Positions 18,405 to 26,794 of a stretch of DNA of 38,973 nt are shown piece after piece. Source of the DNA: a virus. Position numbers and translations under genes: made by a program. The stretch is from the IMG/VR virus record IMGVR_UViG_3300007276_000114, positions 1-38,973 of that record; one strand, 5' to 3'. Below the pieces are notes generated by a model, which was not told the DNA's origin, did not search any database, and saw only the letters and a program-made list of their open reading frames with translations. Every line of letters starts with the position of its first letter. Within the stretch, counting starts at the first letter, position 1.

Positions 18405-18605
18405 CTATTCATGTTTGATTGAGATTTTACTATCCCCACCAGTAATTGCTTCTTTATTTAGTTCTTCTTGCTTATCTTTAATCCAATTTACCACATCAAC
18501 CTGTCCCATTATCCTGTTAGTTTCATCCCAACTATTAGAATGCATAACTCGATCAAGACTGAAGATGGTTTCTAGTTCATTTAGTAGCTGACCTGTAATT
18601 ATCAT
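18405..18605 (-). CDS. Small acidic protein of unknown function
   Basis: A 66-residue protein with a helical N-terminal half (TGQLLNELETIFSLDRVM) and a second helix (VDVVNWIKDKQEELNKEA). No Cys, no hydrophobic segment. I do not recognise it. AAGGAGACG before ATG 18605 is a strong ribosome site. It lies in the 18.4-18.65 kb stretch between ribonucleotide reductase and the morphogenesis block, as do T7 genes 6.5-7, so it could belong to either group. Confidence 0.55.
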   Translation of the reverse strand: MIITGQLLNELETIFSLDRVMHSNSWDETNRIMGQVDVVNWIKDKQEELNKEAITGGDSKISIKHE

Positions 18606-18652
18606 AAAACGTCTCCTTAAGGGTTGAAATAATTATTAAGAATAAATAACTT

Positions 18653-20587
18653 TTACTTTACAGGACATACACCTGACTCACACTCATCATTTTGCATCTC
18701 TAAAGCTGAATCAGTACCACCAAAGTCTACTTCTGTGAGCTGTGCTACATACTCTTTATACCTCTGCTCTGTTACTACTTCTTGCGGGAGGTATTCATAG
18801 GTACTATTAGTAACGGGAAGAAAGCTAACACCAACATAGCTAGACCAATTAGTTTTAAGCCACTTTCTAATAGCAGGGATTTCATCCTCTTTATAAGAAA
18901 TTGTAATCGAGCAGTTCTGTTCAACGTAAGAATCCATGAGTAGCTTGTACCTTGCCAACTGTTCAAGAGCCGTCTCGTTGTTAACATATAACTCTCCTTC
19001 TTTATCAAACCTTATGTTCTCCCAACTTACTGGGAATGTAACGAGTGCATTATTGTCATCAATAGGATTAGTAACAACATGGTATCCTGCCTCTCGTAGT
19101 TTAGGTAACAAGGGATCATTAACACTAAAGTTAACATTATTAAATATGTACTTCCCTGCTGGTTTATGACAACCCTCCGTAGTGTCCATGATCTTACTCA
19201 AAGTACCACTAGGTTTAATAGTAGTCACATTCTTAGGACGTTGAGTACCTAACTCATCAGCCATTGAGTATGCTGCATGTACTGCTGTATTCTTTAGACG
19301 CTTATAGTTGTATTCAAAGAGGTCGGCACGAGTTGCGATCCCCGTAAGACCCACCCCACAGAGTCTGAGATTTTCATTATTCTCATGCCATGTTCTTTGT
19401 AGTATCCCATCATCGAGGTTAACGAGTGTTTGCCTATAGTTCGCTCTTGCAATGAGGTAAATTGCTCGTTCAAGTCCTCCGCTATCGTCTCTAAACTTAC
19501 TGATATCGACTTCGGATAGGTTACAGAAAGATTTATTTCCAAGGAGTATTTCTGCACAGGGATTGACCCCTGAGAACCACGGTGCTCTACGCCTAGCTTC
19601 TTCTCCGTTGATAATTCCTGGTTCTGATCCTCCCGACTCAGATATGATCCTGAATAGTTGTTCAAGTTGATCGTCACTTGGTTCCTTCCAAAAGACTACA
19701 CTGTTATTAGATTGAGCACGGTGAGGTAGTATTGATAGGTCCTCCTTAGCCCTTGCAAACTCTTCCCACTCTGGAGTGTCATGATACACCAATGCAATCT
19801 CCGCTGATCTACGAGAAGACAGCACAGTACCCAACCAGTTCATAACATCCAAGATGTCCATCTTACTTAACAACTCTCCAGATTTCTTGTTCAGAATATG
19901 AACGATAGCTGACAGTGCTTTGGCAAGTGGCCCATCCCCACTGGATATCCATCCATATCCTGCGAGACGTTGACCTGCGGGTCGTAGTTGTGTGAAATCG
20001 AGTACGAGCTTTGTAGCTTTCCCTTTGTATGCCAGAATCTTACCGATACACTTTGCCCATGCTTCAGCGGAGTCTCCAACTGTAATACTCCAAGTCCCAT
20101 TATTCGTAGACTCTTTGTTTCCTTCATGTCCACCTTTCTTTGTACGTTTACTTCGTAGGATTTCAATAATGGTAATGGGTGACGTAAAGCCACTAAGTGT
20201 TCCCACAACTGGCGTGAAACCCACTCCACAACCTTGTAACAAGAGCCACAAAGAGTCAACAACGTCATGAATAGTCTCCACTTTCAGGTGAGCACAATTG
20301 AACTGACTAGCTTCTCTCTTCTTAGCTACATCAGTTCCCCCTAGCCATAGTGTCCTACCCGATACCATTACCTTACGGTCTAACATAAGCTGACGTAGTT
20401 CTTCTAGCTCTGCACACACAGTCTGATAGTACACACCCTCAGGGTTAGGCTTACCTAAAGCTCTATCCCATAGCCAGCCTTGGTGACGGATAACTCTATC
20501 AACTGTCTCCTCCCATGTCTCATAACCTGTGTCCGTAGGTCTATTGTAGGTACGTCTAGTTATTACTTGAGCTCTAACTGAAGTCAA
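18653..20587 (-). CDS. Adenosylcobalamin-dependent (class II) ribonucleoside-triphosphate reductase
   Basis: A 644-residue monomeric class II reductase making dNTPs from NTPs for phage replication. Key residues fit the Lactobacillus RTPR pattern. N342-P-C344-A-E346 is the radical-site N-x-C-x-E motif. C98 (in QFNCAH) and C355, eleven residues after C344, form the active-site redox pair. C636 and C641 (CESGVC near the C-terminus) are the CX4C thiol shuttle. LLQGCGVGF near residue 120 is also typical. The start is TTG at 20587 overlapping the MazG-like stop, with GGAGGGA upstream. The first ATG is far downstream. Use of B12 removes the need for oxygen or a small subunit. It is somewhat shorter than bacterial RTPR (739). 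Confidence 0.94.
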   Translation of the reverse strand: MTSVRAQVITRRTYNRPTDTGYETWEETVDRVIRHQGWLWDRALGKPNPEGVYYQTVCAELEELRQLMLDRKVMVSGRTLWLGGTDVAKKREASQFNCAHLKVETIHDVVDSLWLLLQGCGVGFTPVVGTLSGFTSPITIIEILRSKRTKKGGHEGNKESTNNGTWSITVGDSAEAWAKCIGKILAYKGKATKLVLDFTQLRPAGQRLAGYGWISSGDGPLAKALSAIVHILNKKSGELLSKMDILDVMNWLGTVLSSRRSAEIALVYHDTPEWEEFARAKEDLSILPHRAQSNNSVVFWKEPSDDQLEQLFRIISESGGSEPGIINGEEARRRAPWFSGVNPCAEILLGNKSFCNLSEVDISKFRDDSGGLERAIYLIARANYRQTLVNLDDGILQRTWHENNENLRLCGVGLTGIATRADLFEYNYKRLKNTAVHAAYSMADELGTQRPKNVTTIKPSGTLSKIMDTTEGCHKPAGKYIFNNVNFSVNDPLLPKLREAGYHVVTNPIDDNNALVTFPVSWENIRFDKEGELYVNNETALEQLARYKLLMDSYVEQNCSITISYKEDEIPAIRKWLKTNWSSYVGVSFLPVTNSTYEYLPQEVVTEQRYKEYVAQLTEVDFGGTDSALEMQNDECESGVCPVK

Positions 20588-20964
20588 TTGATTAGTCCCT
20601 CCAAGGTAGGTGGTTCATAATTAGGACCCTTCTGTACCTTACCGTCATCTAGCTTAGTGTAGGGGAGCTTAGTCATGTTGCTCTGGTGTACTCTATTGAA
20701 AGCTTCTTCCAAGTCCCAACCAAAAGTAATTGCCATGCCATATATGACATACATACAATCACTCATTTCTTTAAGAAATTCCTCCTGTCTGATTAGTAAC
20801 TCTTCTTTACTATCAATAGTAGATAGAGACAAGGACTCACCAGCCTGAGCCAACTCCATAAACTCTTCAGCTATAAGCTTCATCCTAAAGTTAAATAACT
20901 CTGAGTTAAACTCACTGTCTATAGGTTGGTCACAGTCCTTCATAAAATTTTCAACTCTTCTCAT
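20584..20964 (-). CDS. MazG-like nucleoside triphosphate pyrophosphohydrolase
   Basis: A 126-residue all-helical protein of the MazG/PRA-PH superfamily. The metal-binding acidic residues are visible in RMKLIAEEFMELAQAG (an EExxE pattern) and in EFLKEMSDCMYVIYGMAIT (ExxxD). The C-terminal FNRVHQSNMTKL and GKVQKGPNYEPPTL are characteristic of phage members. Such enzymes hydrolyse (d)NTPs or ppGpp-like nucleotides; phage copies are thought to adjust nucleotide pools. It is the gene before ribonucleotide reductase and overlaps both neighbours, so a shared nucleotide role is likely. GGGAG precedes ATG 20964. Confidence 0.85.
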   Translation of the reverse strand: MRRVENFMKDCDQPIDSEFNSELFNFRMKLIAEEFMELAQAGESLSLSTIDSKEELLIRQEEFLKEMSDCMYVIYGMAITFGWDLEEAFNRVHQSNMTKLPYTKLDDGKVQKGPNYEPPTLEGLIN

Positions 20965-21259
20965 AGTAGTACTCCCTGATCATCTCTAAGCATTTGATAG
21001 CCTTGTTAATATCTTCAACACCATTCTTATCTTGATGTCTCATTACATATTTAATAACACTACCCGTTGCTAAGTCTACCTTGTTCTCAATACAGAATGT
21101 CCAAGGGTCTATCTTATACTTAGCATAGTAAGAGGGACGGATATCAGTACTCCCACCCATCCACTGATCATTCAACTCTTGACTCTTACAGTATGCCATG
21201 TGCTCTTCCTTGTCTTGTCCACATTCATCACAGTACATCAATTGTTTGACGGCTCCCAT
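20951..21259 (-). CDS. DUF3310-type protein with N-terminal Cys cluster
   Basis: A 102-residue protein. The C-terminal ~60 residues match the phage DUF3310 (SaV-like) pattern: YYAKYKIDPWTFCIENKVDL, TGSVIKYVMRHQDKNGVEDI, then NKAIKCLEMIREYYYE. The N-terminal part carries CDECGQDKEEHMAYC, a possible metal-binding knuckle. The family is widespread in phages, usually near replication and nucleotide genes, and its biochemical role is not known to me. The start at 21259 is set by a strong AGGAGGT seven bases upstream. A second ATG at 21238 overlaps the exonuclease stop (TGATG) but has a poorer site. Confidence 0.82.
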   Translation of the reverse strand: MGAVKQLMYCDECGQDKEEHMAYCKSQELNDQWMGGSTDIRPSYYAKYKIDPWTFCIENKVDLATGSVIKYVMRHQDKNGVEDINKAIKCLEMIREYYYEKS

Positions 21260-21996
21260 AGTATGACCTCCTGTTCATTCAGTTTATAATCTTCAGCTCT
21301 GAGTATCCGTGCCATCCTAGCTTGTTGTATGGCATGCTCCTCTGTTAAACCTGCTTTCTCAAAGGCTGTAGCTATACAGTCCCACCACGTCTGTCCATTC
21401 GTAGTCTGACTAAAGATATCAGCAGCTTTCTTTGGACCAACACCTGGACATCCCTTATAGTTATCAACTATGTCACCTGTTAGTACCTGAGTGTAGAAGT
21501 TGTAGTCTGCTTGTGTCTCCGATACAGTAATACAGGTCCCACTATCCATATTATAATGTTCACCAGGAATTGTCAACATATCTTTATCAATACTAGCAGA
21601 CACCCTACGTCCATTCATAGGTAGACGAGTCATCTCTATACCTATCACATCGTCAGCCTCCAGTGTTTCGTAAGACCGACAACAATGGTTAATAATTACA
21701 TACTCCTCTAATTTTTTATATCCTAGAGGCTTTCGTATACTCTTGCGGTTTGCCTTATAAAGGCTGTAAATTTTCTTTCTAAAATTATTTTCATGATCAC
21801 TTAAACAGATAATATATTTATCACATCCTGCTTTATCTAATAAGTTCTTCAGGTCTGCCTCAAAGGTTTCTTTGAGTTCTTTCATGTCACTATAAGACGT
21901 GAGCTCGTTGTTGTCCCACTCAACTTCCTTCTGTACCGCCCAACAAACTTTGTAAAGTATTACGTCCCCGTCTACTAATAAAGTTGAAGTAGTCAT
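21238..21996 (-). CDS. 5'-3' exonuclease, T7 gp6-like
   Basis: A 252-residue FEN/5'-nuclease family enzyme. Metal-binding acidic motifs are visible: LLVDGDVILYK at the N-terminus, LYKANRKSIRKPLGYKKLEE, ETLEADDVIG, SIDKDM and LTGDIVDNYKGCPGVGPKKA (helix-hairpin-helix plus Asp). T7 gp6 removes RNA primers, degrades host DNA and assists recombination and concatemer processing. The start has TTAGGAAA seven bases upstream. The gene overlaps the HNH gene by 77 bases and the DUF3310 gene by 22. Confidence 0.94.
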   Translation of the reverse strand: MTTSTLLVDGDVILYKVCWAVQKEVEWDNNELTSYSDMKELKETFEADLKNLLDKAGCDKYIICLSDHENNFRKKIYSLYKANRKSIRKPLGYKKLEEYVIINHCCRSYETLEADDVIGIEMTRLPMNGRRVSASIDKDMLTIPGEHYNMDSGTCITVSETQADYNFYTQVLTGDIVDNYKGCPGVGPKKAADIFSQTTNGQTWWDCIATAFEKAGLTEEHAIQQARMARILRAEDYKLNEQEVILWEPSNN

Positions 21997-22309
21997 TAAA
22001 GTTTCCTAATTTTATATGTTCTTGATAGTGACAATCCTCACAGAGGTAAAGGCACTTAAGTGACTCTCGTAATCTTCTAGGGAAAGCATGTTGTGTTCCT
22101 CCAACGTCTAGTGATTTAGTCTTAGGATCAACATGGTGAAAGTGTAATGACCTTTGTAGATTCTCAGTGTTACAGTGTTCACAAGTTAACTTCCTAGACC
22201 AAGCTAAAACAAATGACTGGACACTAAGATAATGTCCAAAGTATTCCCTTCTGTTGTCTTTGGAACTATATGGATTGTTCTTGTTTAAGTTCTTAACAAG
22301 AATCTGCAT
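21920..22309 (-). CDS. HNH homing-type endonuclease inserted between DNA polymerase and exonuclease
   Basis: About 129 residues from Met at 22309. The HNH core is clear: CEHC, then LHFHHVDPKT about ten residues on, and CLYLCEDCHYQEH at the end, giving two zinc-binding CxxC pairs around the betabeta-alpha metal motif. The reading frame stays open upstream to 22489 inside the polymerase gene, but the first ATG after the polymerase stop is 22309, with only a weak AGAG upstream. The 3' end runs 77 bases into the exonuclease gene. Free-standing HNH genes beside DNA polymerase are common in T7-like phages and usually act as homing elements. Confidence 0.82.
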   Translation of the reverse strand: MQILVKNLNKNNPYSSKDNRREYFGHYLSVQSFVLAWSRKLTCEHCNTENLQRSLHFHHVDPKTKSLDVGGTQHAFPRRLRESLKCLYLCEDCHYQEHIKLGNFNDYFNFISRRGRNTLQSLLGGTEGS

Positions 22310-22334
22310 GACTCTAATAAATTCATCAGCAGTC

Positions 22335-24149
22335 TTAATGTGTAAGTGACCAATCAGATCCTGTCTGACTCGTGCCAGTAATTGTGCATCCAAACTCGTA
22401 GTACTCTCCAGCTGAGGGGAAAGCCCCAACTGAGTACGTTGCGATGGTTCTTGCATGTTTCTCCTTGCATTCGATCTGAAACTCATCATGAATGTTTGCT
22501 ACAAACTCATAGTCAACGCCAGGATCGAATCCAACTAACTGTAAGTTTTTATCTAGCTGAGTTAAAGCTTTCTTCATTAGTACTGCACCAGCAGATTGAA
22601 GTAAAGAATTTAAAGCAGAGTGTTCACTACGGATGTGGAGTCTCCGTCCGTCAAGACCAATGAGATGCCCACGTCTTCTGAAGACTTGCTTAACTCTGGT
22701 GGTAAGCTCCATAAGTCCAGTGACTCCATCCAGAAATTTAACTCTGGCCTGTTTGCCTCGTGCAGCTCCACCTCCAAGAATAGCACCAAGTTTACTATCT
22801 CCAGCTCCGTAAATGAATGCATAGAAAAAAGTCTTTGCAATATCTCTTGACTCGATTCCAAGCGTTCTTTGATTGAGTGTATGAATATCTGTTCCTTCCT
22901 GCTTTGTGCCATGAACAGCTGCTTCTGCATATTTCCCTCCATCATATCTTTTTAAATATCCTGCTAAACATCTTAGTTCGAGACCATCAGCATCACTGCC
23001 AACCAGTACCATACCTTTACCACTTGTAAACAACCTACGACACTCAGTACCATACGGGCTGTAGGAGGCAGGAACTTGGGCAACATTAGGATTCCTATGA
23101 GTACAACGCCCAGTAACTGCTCCATTAGTATTAACTGAACCATAGATTCTTCCACCTCGTTCCAATTTAAGCCAAGCATTATTACCCTCCGCTAATTGTG
23201 AGATACGTTTAGAAATAAGGAAGTGTTCTTTAAGGGCTCCTGTATTGGGAAGCTGTAGTTTTCCTAGAACTCCTTCGTCAATCTTGGGTTTACCGTTTGG
23301 AGTAAACTCTTTAGGAGTCCAGCTATATTTATTTTTAAGCTCCCACGCAATGTGGTCCCTAGAATTAGGGTTGAACTCAATCCTTTTGATTTTTGTAAGT
23401 GATCCACCAGCTGTGTAGCCTCTTTTAGCGTTATCCTTCTTAGGCGTAAACTCTCCATCAGATACATACCTAGAGCCAAATTGCTCCCGTAACGATCTAC
23501 CCAAAGTTTCTTGACGTTTAAGTAAGCTAACATATAGTTCTTGTCCTTTCTTGACATCAAAGTTAAATCCATACTCTACCTGTCTCTGGATTATTGTAGC
23601 AAATTCGTGTTCAAGTTTAATAGCCTCTTCACTATAATCTAAAGCCTCAAAGTGACACTTTAGGTGTGCCGTAACTGACACATCTTGTACACAGTAATCA
23701 GCCATCTGTGGTGTAAAAGTATCCCATACATTTTCCTCACCTTCACCTAACTTAGCCTTCTGAATGCCTATACGTTCTCCCCAAGCTTCTAGGGAATGCC
23801 TCCCCCAAAGCTTAGGTTCAATCTTTTTCTCTTTAGCATCCACCTCATACAAATTAGTATGGCAAAGCCTAGAGAGTATTAGGGTATCTATGATCTCCGT
23901 ATTCTTACTTGGAGTCCATCCCAGTAACTTCTTGAGTACTGGTAGGTCATATCCAATGATGTTGTGTCCTGTCAGACTCTTAGCACTTGACATAATCTCC
24001 AGTCCATCCTCAAGACAATCATAGGGCTCCACATTAGCAAACACCTGTCCTGCCTGAGCCCCATCTACTGTCATTCCTATACAGTGAATCTTAGTGACAT
24101 CATCGAGTAGTCCATCTGTCTCTAAATCAAATATTATATCAAGACTCAT
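22335..24149 (-). CDS. DNA polymerase, family A, T7 gp5-like
   Basis: 604 residues. The 3'-5' exonuclease domain has D8/E10 (FDLETDG), D68 (HNIIGYDLP) and Y152/D156 (DYCVQDV). The polymerase domain has motif A SDADGLELR (D386), motif B RDIAKTFFYAFIYG (K439, Y443, the Tyr matching T7 Y526) and motif C IHDEFQIE (D555). It is 100 residues shorter than T7 gp5. The segment between FGSRY and FNPNSRDH is only 30 residues (229-258), against about 67 in T7, where this loop binds thioredoxin. AAAGGAC precedes ATG 24149. Processivity probably does not use thioredoxin in the T7 way. Confidence 0.96.
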   Translation of the reverse strand: MSLDIIFDLETDGLLDDVTKIHCIGMTVDGAQAGQVFANVEPYDCLEDGLEIMSSAKSLTGHNIIGYDLPVLKKLLGWTPSKNTEIIDTLILSRLCHTNLYEVDAKEKKIEPKLWGRHSLEAWGERIGIQKAKLGEGEENVWDTFTPQMADYCVQDVSVTAHLKCHFEALDYSEEAIKLEHEFATIIQRQVEYGFNFDVKKGQELYVSLLKRQETLGRSLREQFGSRYVSDGEFTPKKDNAKRGYTAGGSLTKIKRIEFNPNSRDHIAWELKNKYSWTPKEFTPNGKPKIDEGVLGKLQLPNTGALKEHFLISKRISQLAEGNNAWLKLERGGRIYGSVNTNGAVTGRCTHRNPNVAQVPASYSPYGTECRRLFTSGKGMVLVGSDADGLELRCLAGYLKRYDGGKYAEAAVHGTKQEGTDIHTLNQRTLGIESRDIAKTFFYAFIYGAGDSKLGAILGGGAARGKQARVKFLDGVTGLMELTTRVKQVFRRRGHLIGLDGRRLHIRSEHSALNSLLQSAGAVLMKKALTQLDKNLQLVGFDPGVDYEFVANIHDEFQIECKEKHARTIATYSVGAFPSAGEYYEFGCTITGTSQTGSDWSLTH

Positions 24150-24151
24150 GT

Positions 24152-24289
24152 TTAGGTCCTTTCGTTAAAAACGCTACGGGATTCCATGTGCAATTTAGAT
24201 AACTTCTCGCTGATAACCTCGATAGTCTTCTCTACTTTAGAAAGCCTCTTGTCTATCTGATCTATCCTGTGCCATTGCACGTTGTCCAC
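24152..24289 (-). CDS. Small coiled-coil protein overlapping the helicase 3' end
   Basis: A 45-codon frame opening with GTG at 24289 (GTG 24280 is an alternative) and ending two bases before the polymerase start. The product is a charged amphipathic helix (RIDQIDKRLSKVEKTIEV, ISEKLSKLHMESRSVF). The last ~85 bases lie outside the helicase gene, and a coiled coil there is unlikely by chance. The frame extends up to an ATG at 24490 with AGGAAGGGGA upstream, which would give 112 residues but a 254-base overlap with helicase. I cannot decide the start. The function is unknown. Confidence 0.42.
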   Translation of the reverse strand: MDNVQWHRIDQIDKRLSKVEKTIEVISEKLSKLHMESRSVFNERT

Positions 24290-25889
24290 ATTCTCTAAGT
24301 CTTCCGGTCTGGGTGTCGTAAAAGAGACTCCCTGCAAGTCCTGTAGATGAGCCCTTATATCTTGCCTTAAGTACTCTAATGTTGGTCTCACCGTCCGACT
24401 GCTGGTCTCGTTCAAGTCCAATGACGAAATCGCTGAGTTGAGCAATGCTTCCTGACCCTCTAAGATCTGAGAGAGTGACTTGTTTACCATCTTCGTGTCC
24501 CCTTCCTTGTTGTGGTCTCTTTAGGTGAGAGACAATAAACATCCCAATATTAAGTTCTTCTACAAGTTGACGCAAGGTAGTCATAATGTTATCTATGAGT
24601 CTCCTCTCATCTCCTCCTTCAACACCTGATACCATAATACTGAGATGATCAAGAACCACCCAACCAACATTACAGCTGCGTACCAAGTAGCGTATTCTGT
24701 TTGCAAGAATAGCAACATCAACACTGCCCCAATGGTCGTACAGATAAAGGCGGTTGTCAGCAAAAACCTCTTCCCATAAATCCCTACGATATTTTTCATC
24801 TAAATCTTTCTCCAAGTGTAGCATCTTATTTGCTGTAATACTCATAAAGTCAATCGCAGCTTGTCTGACAGACTCTTCAAGAGCGATATACCCTATGGTT
24901 TCCCCTTTACTGAGGAAGTAAGATGCAATCTCTTTAACAGTAGTGGACTTGCCAGCTCCCGTTCCAGCACAGAAAGTAACAATCTCACCTCTTCTAGCTC
25001 CAAGTGTTCGTTCATTTAATTCCTCCCAAGGATAAAGGTGTTCACTATTACTAATGTCAGCATTAACCAAGTCCCATGTATCTTCTCCAGCAATAATACC
25101 ATCTGGTCTATATACCTTGGCTCTCCAGATTGCATCTACTAAGTCCGATCCTCCAACTTGCGTGAGTACGAGGTTGGCATCCTTCTCTCCAAGTCTAGCA
25201 ATTTTGCATCTGCCTGGTGGGAAGAGTTCTGAAACTTGTGTAGCTGCTTTCTGACCTTGAGAATCCATGTCAAACATAATGATGATCTCATCAAACCCAA
25301 GAAGCCACTCAAGGTCCTTACTGATAGCCTTCTTAGCACTGCTAACACCGTTTGGTATTGACACCGTAGGCCACTTACAATTTTGAGCCTCTGCAACACT
25401 GAGTGCATCTATCTCTCCTTCTGTTATTACTATTTTCTTACCTGTGGACCATAGGTGTTTACCCCATAGTCCAGTACAGTCACCTATAACTCTAAAGTCT
25501 TTATCTTTAAGTCTTACCTTTTGACCTACTATCTCCCCGTCCTGAATAAAGGGAGCTAGTTGTGCTGATTGTCCTTTATATTTCCCTATCTTGTAGCCAT
25601 ACTTCCTGCACGTAGATTCCGATATTTTTCTCTTTGGTAGTTCTTTGAAGTCTCCTCCAATTGGCGTGAAATCAGTTTTATTCTTTTGTGGTCTGTGCGA
25701 ATTACTGCTAGTAGGGCTACTATCACTATGCTCATAATGATTACAATCATTACTAAAACAGAAAGCGTGTCCATCATCATACCTCGCTAAATTATCTTGT
25801 GAACCGCATGTAGGGCAGGGCTCATGCCTTATGCATAAACTCTCTGATCCAACTTTCAGGTATGCTTCTCTTGGAAAAGCTAAATCCAT
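24237..25889 (-). CDS. DNA primase-helicase, T7 gp4-like
   Basis: About 550 residues, close to T7 gp4 (566). The zinc-binding domain is CPTC plus CFSNDC (C4 type). TOPRIM primase motifs are ITEGEIDALSV and IIMFDMDSQG. The helicase has Walker A GTGAGKSTT, LDHLSIMVSG (Walker B), IVSHLKRP and DLRGSGSIAQLSDFVIGLER (H4/Arg finger region). KHLWSTGKKIVITEGEID parallels T7 KHLWNGGKKIVVTEGEID. The start is uncertain: Met at 25889 is the last in-frame ATG before the zinc domain but overlaps the endonuclease by 68 bases. Met at 25910 is possible. It unwinds the fork and primes lagging-strand synthesis with the gp5-like polymerase. Confidence 0.95.
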   Translation of the reverse strand: MDLAFPREAYLKVGSESLCIRHEPCPTCGSQDNLARYDDGHAFCFSNDCNHYEHSDSSPTSSNSHRPQKNKTDFTPIGGDFKELPKRKISESTCRKYGYKIGKYKGQSAQLAPFIQDGEIVGQKVRLKDKDFRVIGDCTGLWGKHLWSTGKKIVITEGEIDALSVAEAQNCKWPTVSIPNGVSSAKKAISKDLEWLLGFDEIIIMFDMDSQGQKAATQVSELFPPGRCKIARLGEKDANLVLTQVGGSDLVDAIWRAKVYRPDGIIAGEDTWDLVNADISNSEHLYPWEELNERTLGARRGEIVTFCAGTGAGKSTTVKEIASYFLSKGETIGYIALEESVRQAAIDFMSITANKMLHLEKDLDEKYRRDLWEEVFADNRLYLYDHWGSVDVAILANRIRYLVRSCNVGWVVLDHLSIMVSGVEGGDERRLIDNIMTTLRQLVEELNIGMFIVSHLKRPQQGRGHEDGKQVTLSDLRGSGSIAQLSDFVIGLERDQQSDGETNIRVLKARYKGSSTGLAGSLFYDTQTGRLRECGQRAMAQDRSDRQEAF

Positions 25890-26229
25890 GTTTTGTACAC
25901 CAGTCTGCATAAGTCGTCTTAGCTCCCTTATATAGTTTTTGCTGTGGGTTAGTGAAGACAAATCTTAAGTCCATATCAGGGTACTGCTCCCTAAGAAGAA
26001 GATGTTTAGTCCTGTCCTTAGGGAGGAAGTAGCCTTTGGTTTCGATATAAACATTGCCAATTTTGAAATCAGGAGTATAGGTGTGGCCCTTAGTAACGTA
26101 GGGAATCCTCTCACATTCATAAGCATAGGTGACGTTTGAGGAAGCCAATTGTTCCCCTATGGATTTCTCCAAACCACTCCTATACCCCTGTGTCATACCT
26201 CTACGCATGACAGACCTAGAAATCTTCAT
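25822..26229 (-). CDS. Endonuclease I (Holliday junction resolvase), T7 gp3-like
   Basis: 135 residues from the ATG at 26229. The catalytic set of T7 endonuclease I is conserved with matching spacing: E21 in YRSGLEKS, D54 in TYTPDF, E63 and K65 in VYIETKG (T7 E20, D55, E65, K67). KHLLLREQYPDMDLRFVF and KLYKGAKTTYADWCTKHGF also parallel T7. The frame is open to 26250, but starting at 26229 gives the family's usual 14-15 residues before RSGLE. It overlaps the SSB stop by 14 bases. It resolves branched DNA before packaging and contributes to host DNA breakdown. Confidence 0.93.
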   Translation of the reverse strand: MKISRSVMRRGMTQGYRSGLEKSIGEQLASSNVTYAYECERIPYVTKGHTYTPDFKIGNVYIETKGYFLPKDRTKHLLLREQYPDMDLRFVFTNPQQKLYKGAKTTYADWCTKHGFSFSKRSIPESWIREFMHKA

Positions 26230-26794
26230 CCGTACTATCCCAGTCATCATCCTTTGGCTCTGCTACCTTAGCCATTTCAAAAGGAACACCATCAGGACAA
26301 TCACCCCACTCAATAGCATCTTCTTTAGTCTGGAACTCTACCAACTTGTGTATCCGTACTTTCTCTAACCAAAATGAAACACCCGTTTGACCTGTGTTCA
26401 TGCTCCAAGCATACGGACTAAAAGCAATACTAACTTCTGAACCACCACCTAACTTAACTTGATCATGTGCAATCTTTTCCCAATTACCATCATTAAACCT
26501 TTCCAAACCAGGAGGAGACATTGCCCCACCATCCTTCTTATTACAGTTACGCTTAAACTTAATTACAAACTTACCCGTCTCTACCTTATTTTCTTTCTCT
26601 TTACTAATTGGAATCATACCATCCCCATATTGTTTAGCAAGAGCACGGTACTTCTCTGCTTCTTCTTTCTCTACAACAACTTTGATTGTCCAAGCAGTAC
26701 TACCATTCTGTTGTTTTTCTGGTTTGTTAATCCAAGGCCAGCTTGCTGCTTTAGGTCCGATAACTCTGATCTGTTTCTTTTCTTTTGTAGCCAT
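26216..26794 (-). CDS. Single-stranded DNA-binding protein, T7 gp2.5-like
   Basis: A 192-residue OB-fold type protein. The opening (ATKEKKQIRVIGPKAAS, WPWINKPEKQ) and the middle (WTIKVVVEKEEAEKYRALAK, GGGSEVSIAFSPYAWSMNTG) follow the gp2.5 pattern in marine podoviruses. The C-terminus is acidic and ends in Phe (DDDWDSTDEDF), like T7 gp2.5, where the acidic tail with terminal Phe contacts the polymerase and helicase. AAGGAGAAC precedes ATG 26794. Shorter than T7 gp2.5 (232). Confidence 0.92.
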   Translation of the reverse strand: MATKEKKQIRVIGPKAASWPWINKPEKQQNGSTAWTIKVVVEKEEAEKYRALAKQYGDGMIPISKEKENKVETGKFVIKFKRNCNKKDGGAMSPPGLERFNDGNWEKIAHDQVKLGGGSEVSIAFSPYAWSMNTGQTGVSFWLEKVRIHKLVEFQTKEDAIEWGDCPDGVPFEMAKVAEPKDDDWDSTDEDF

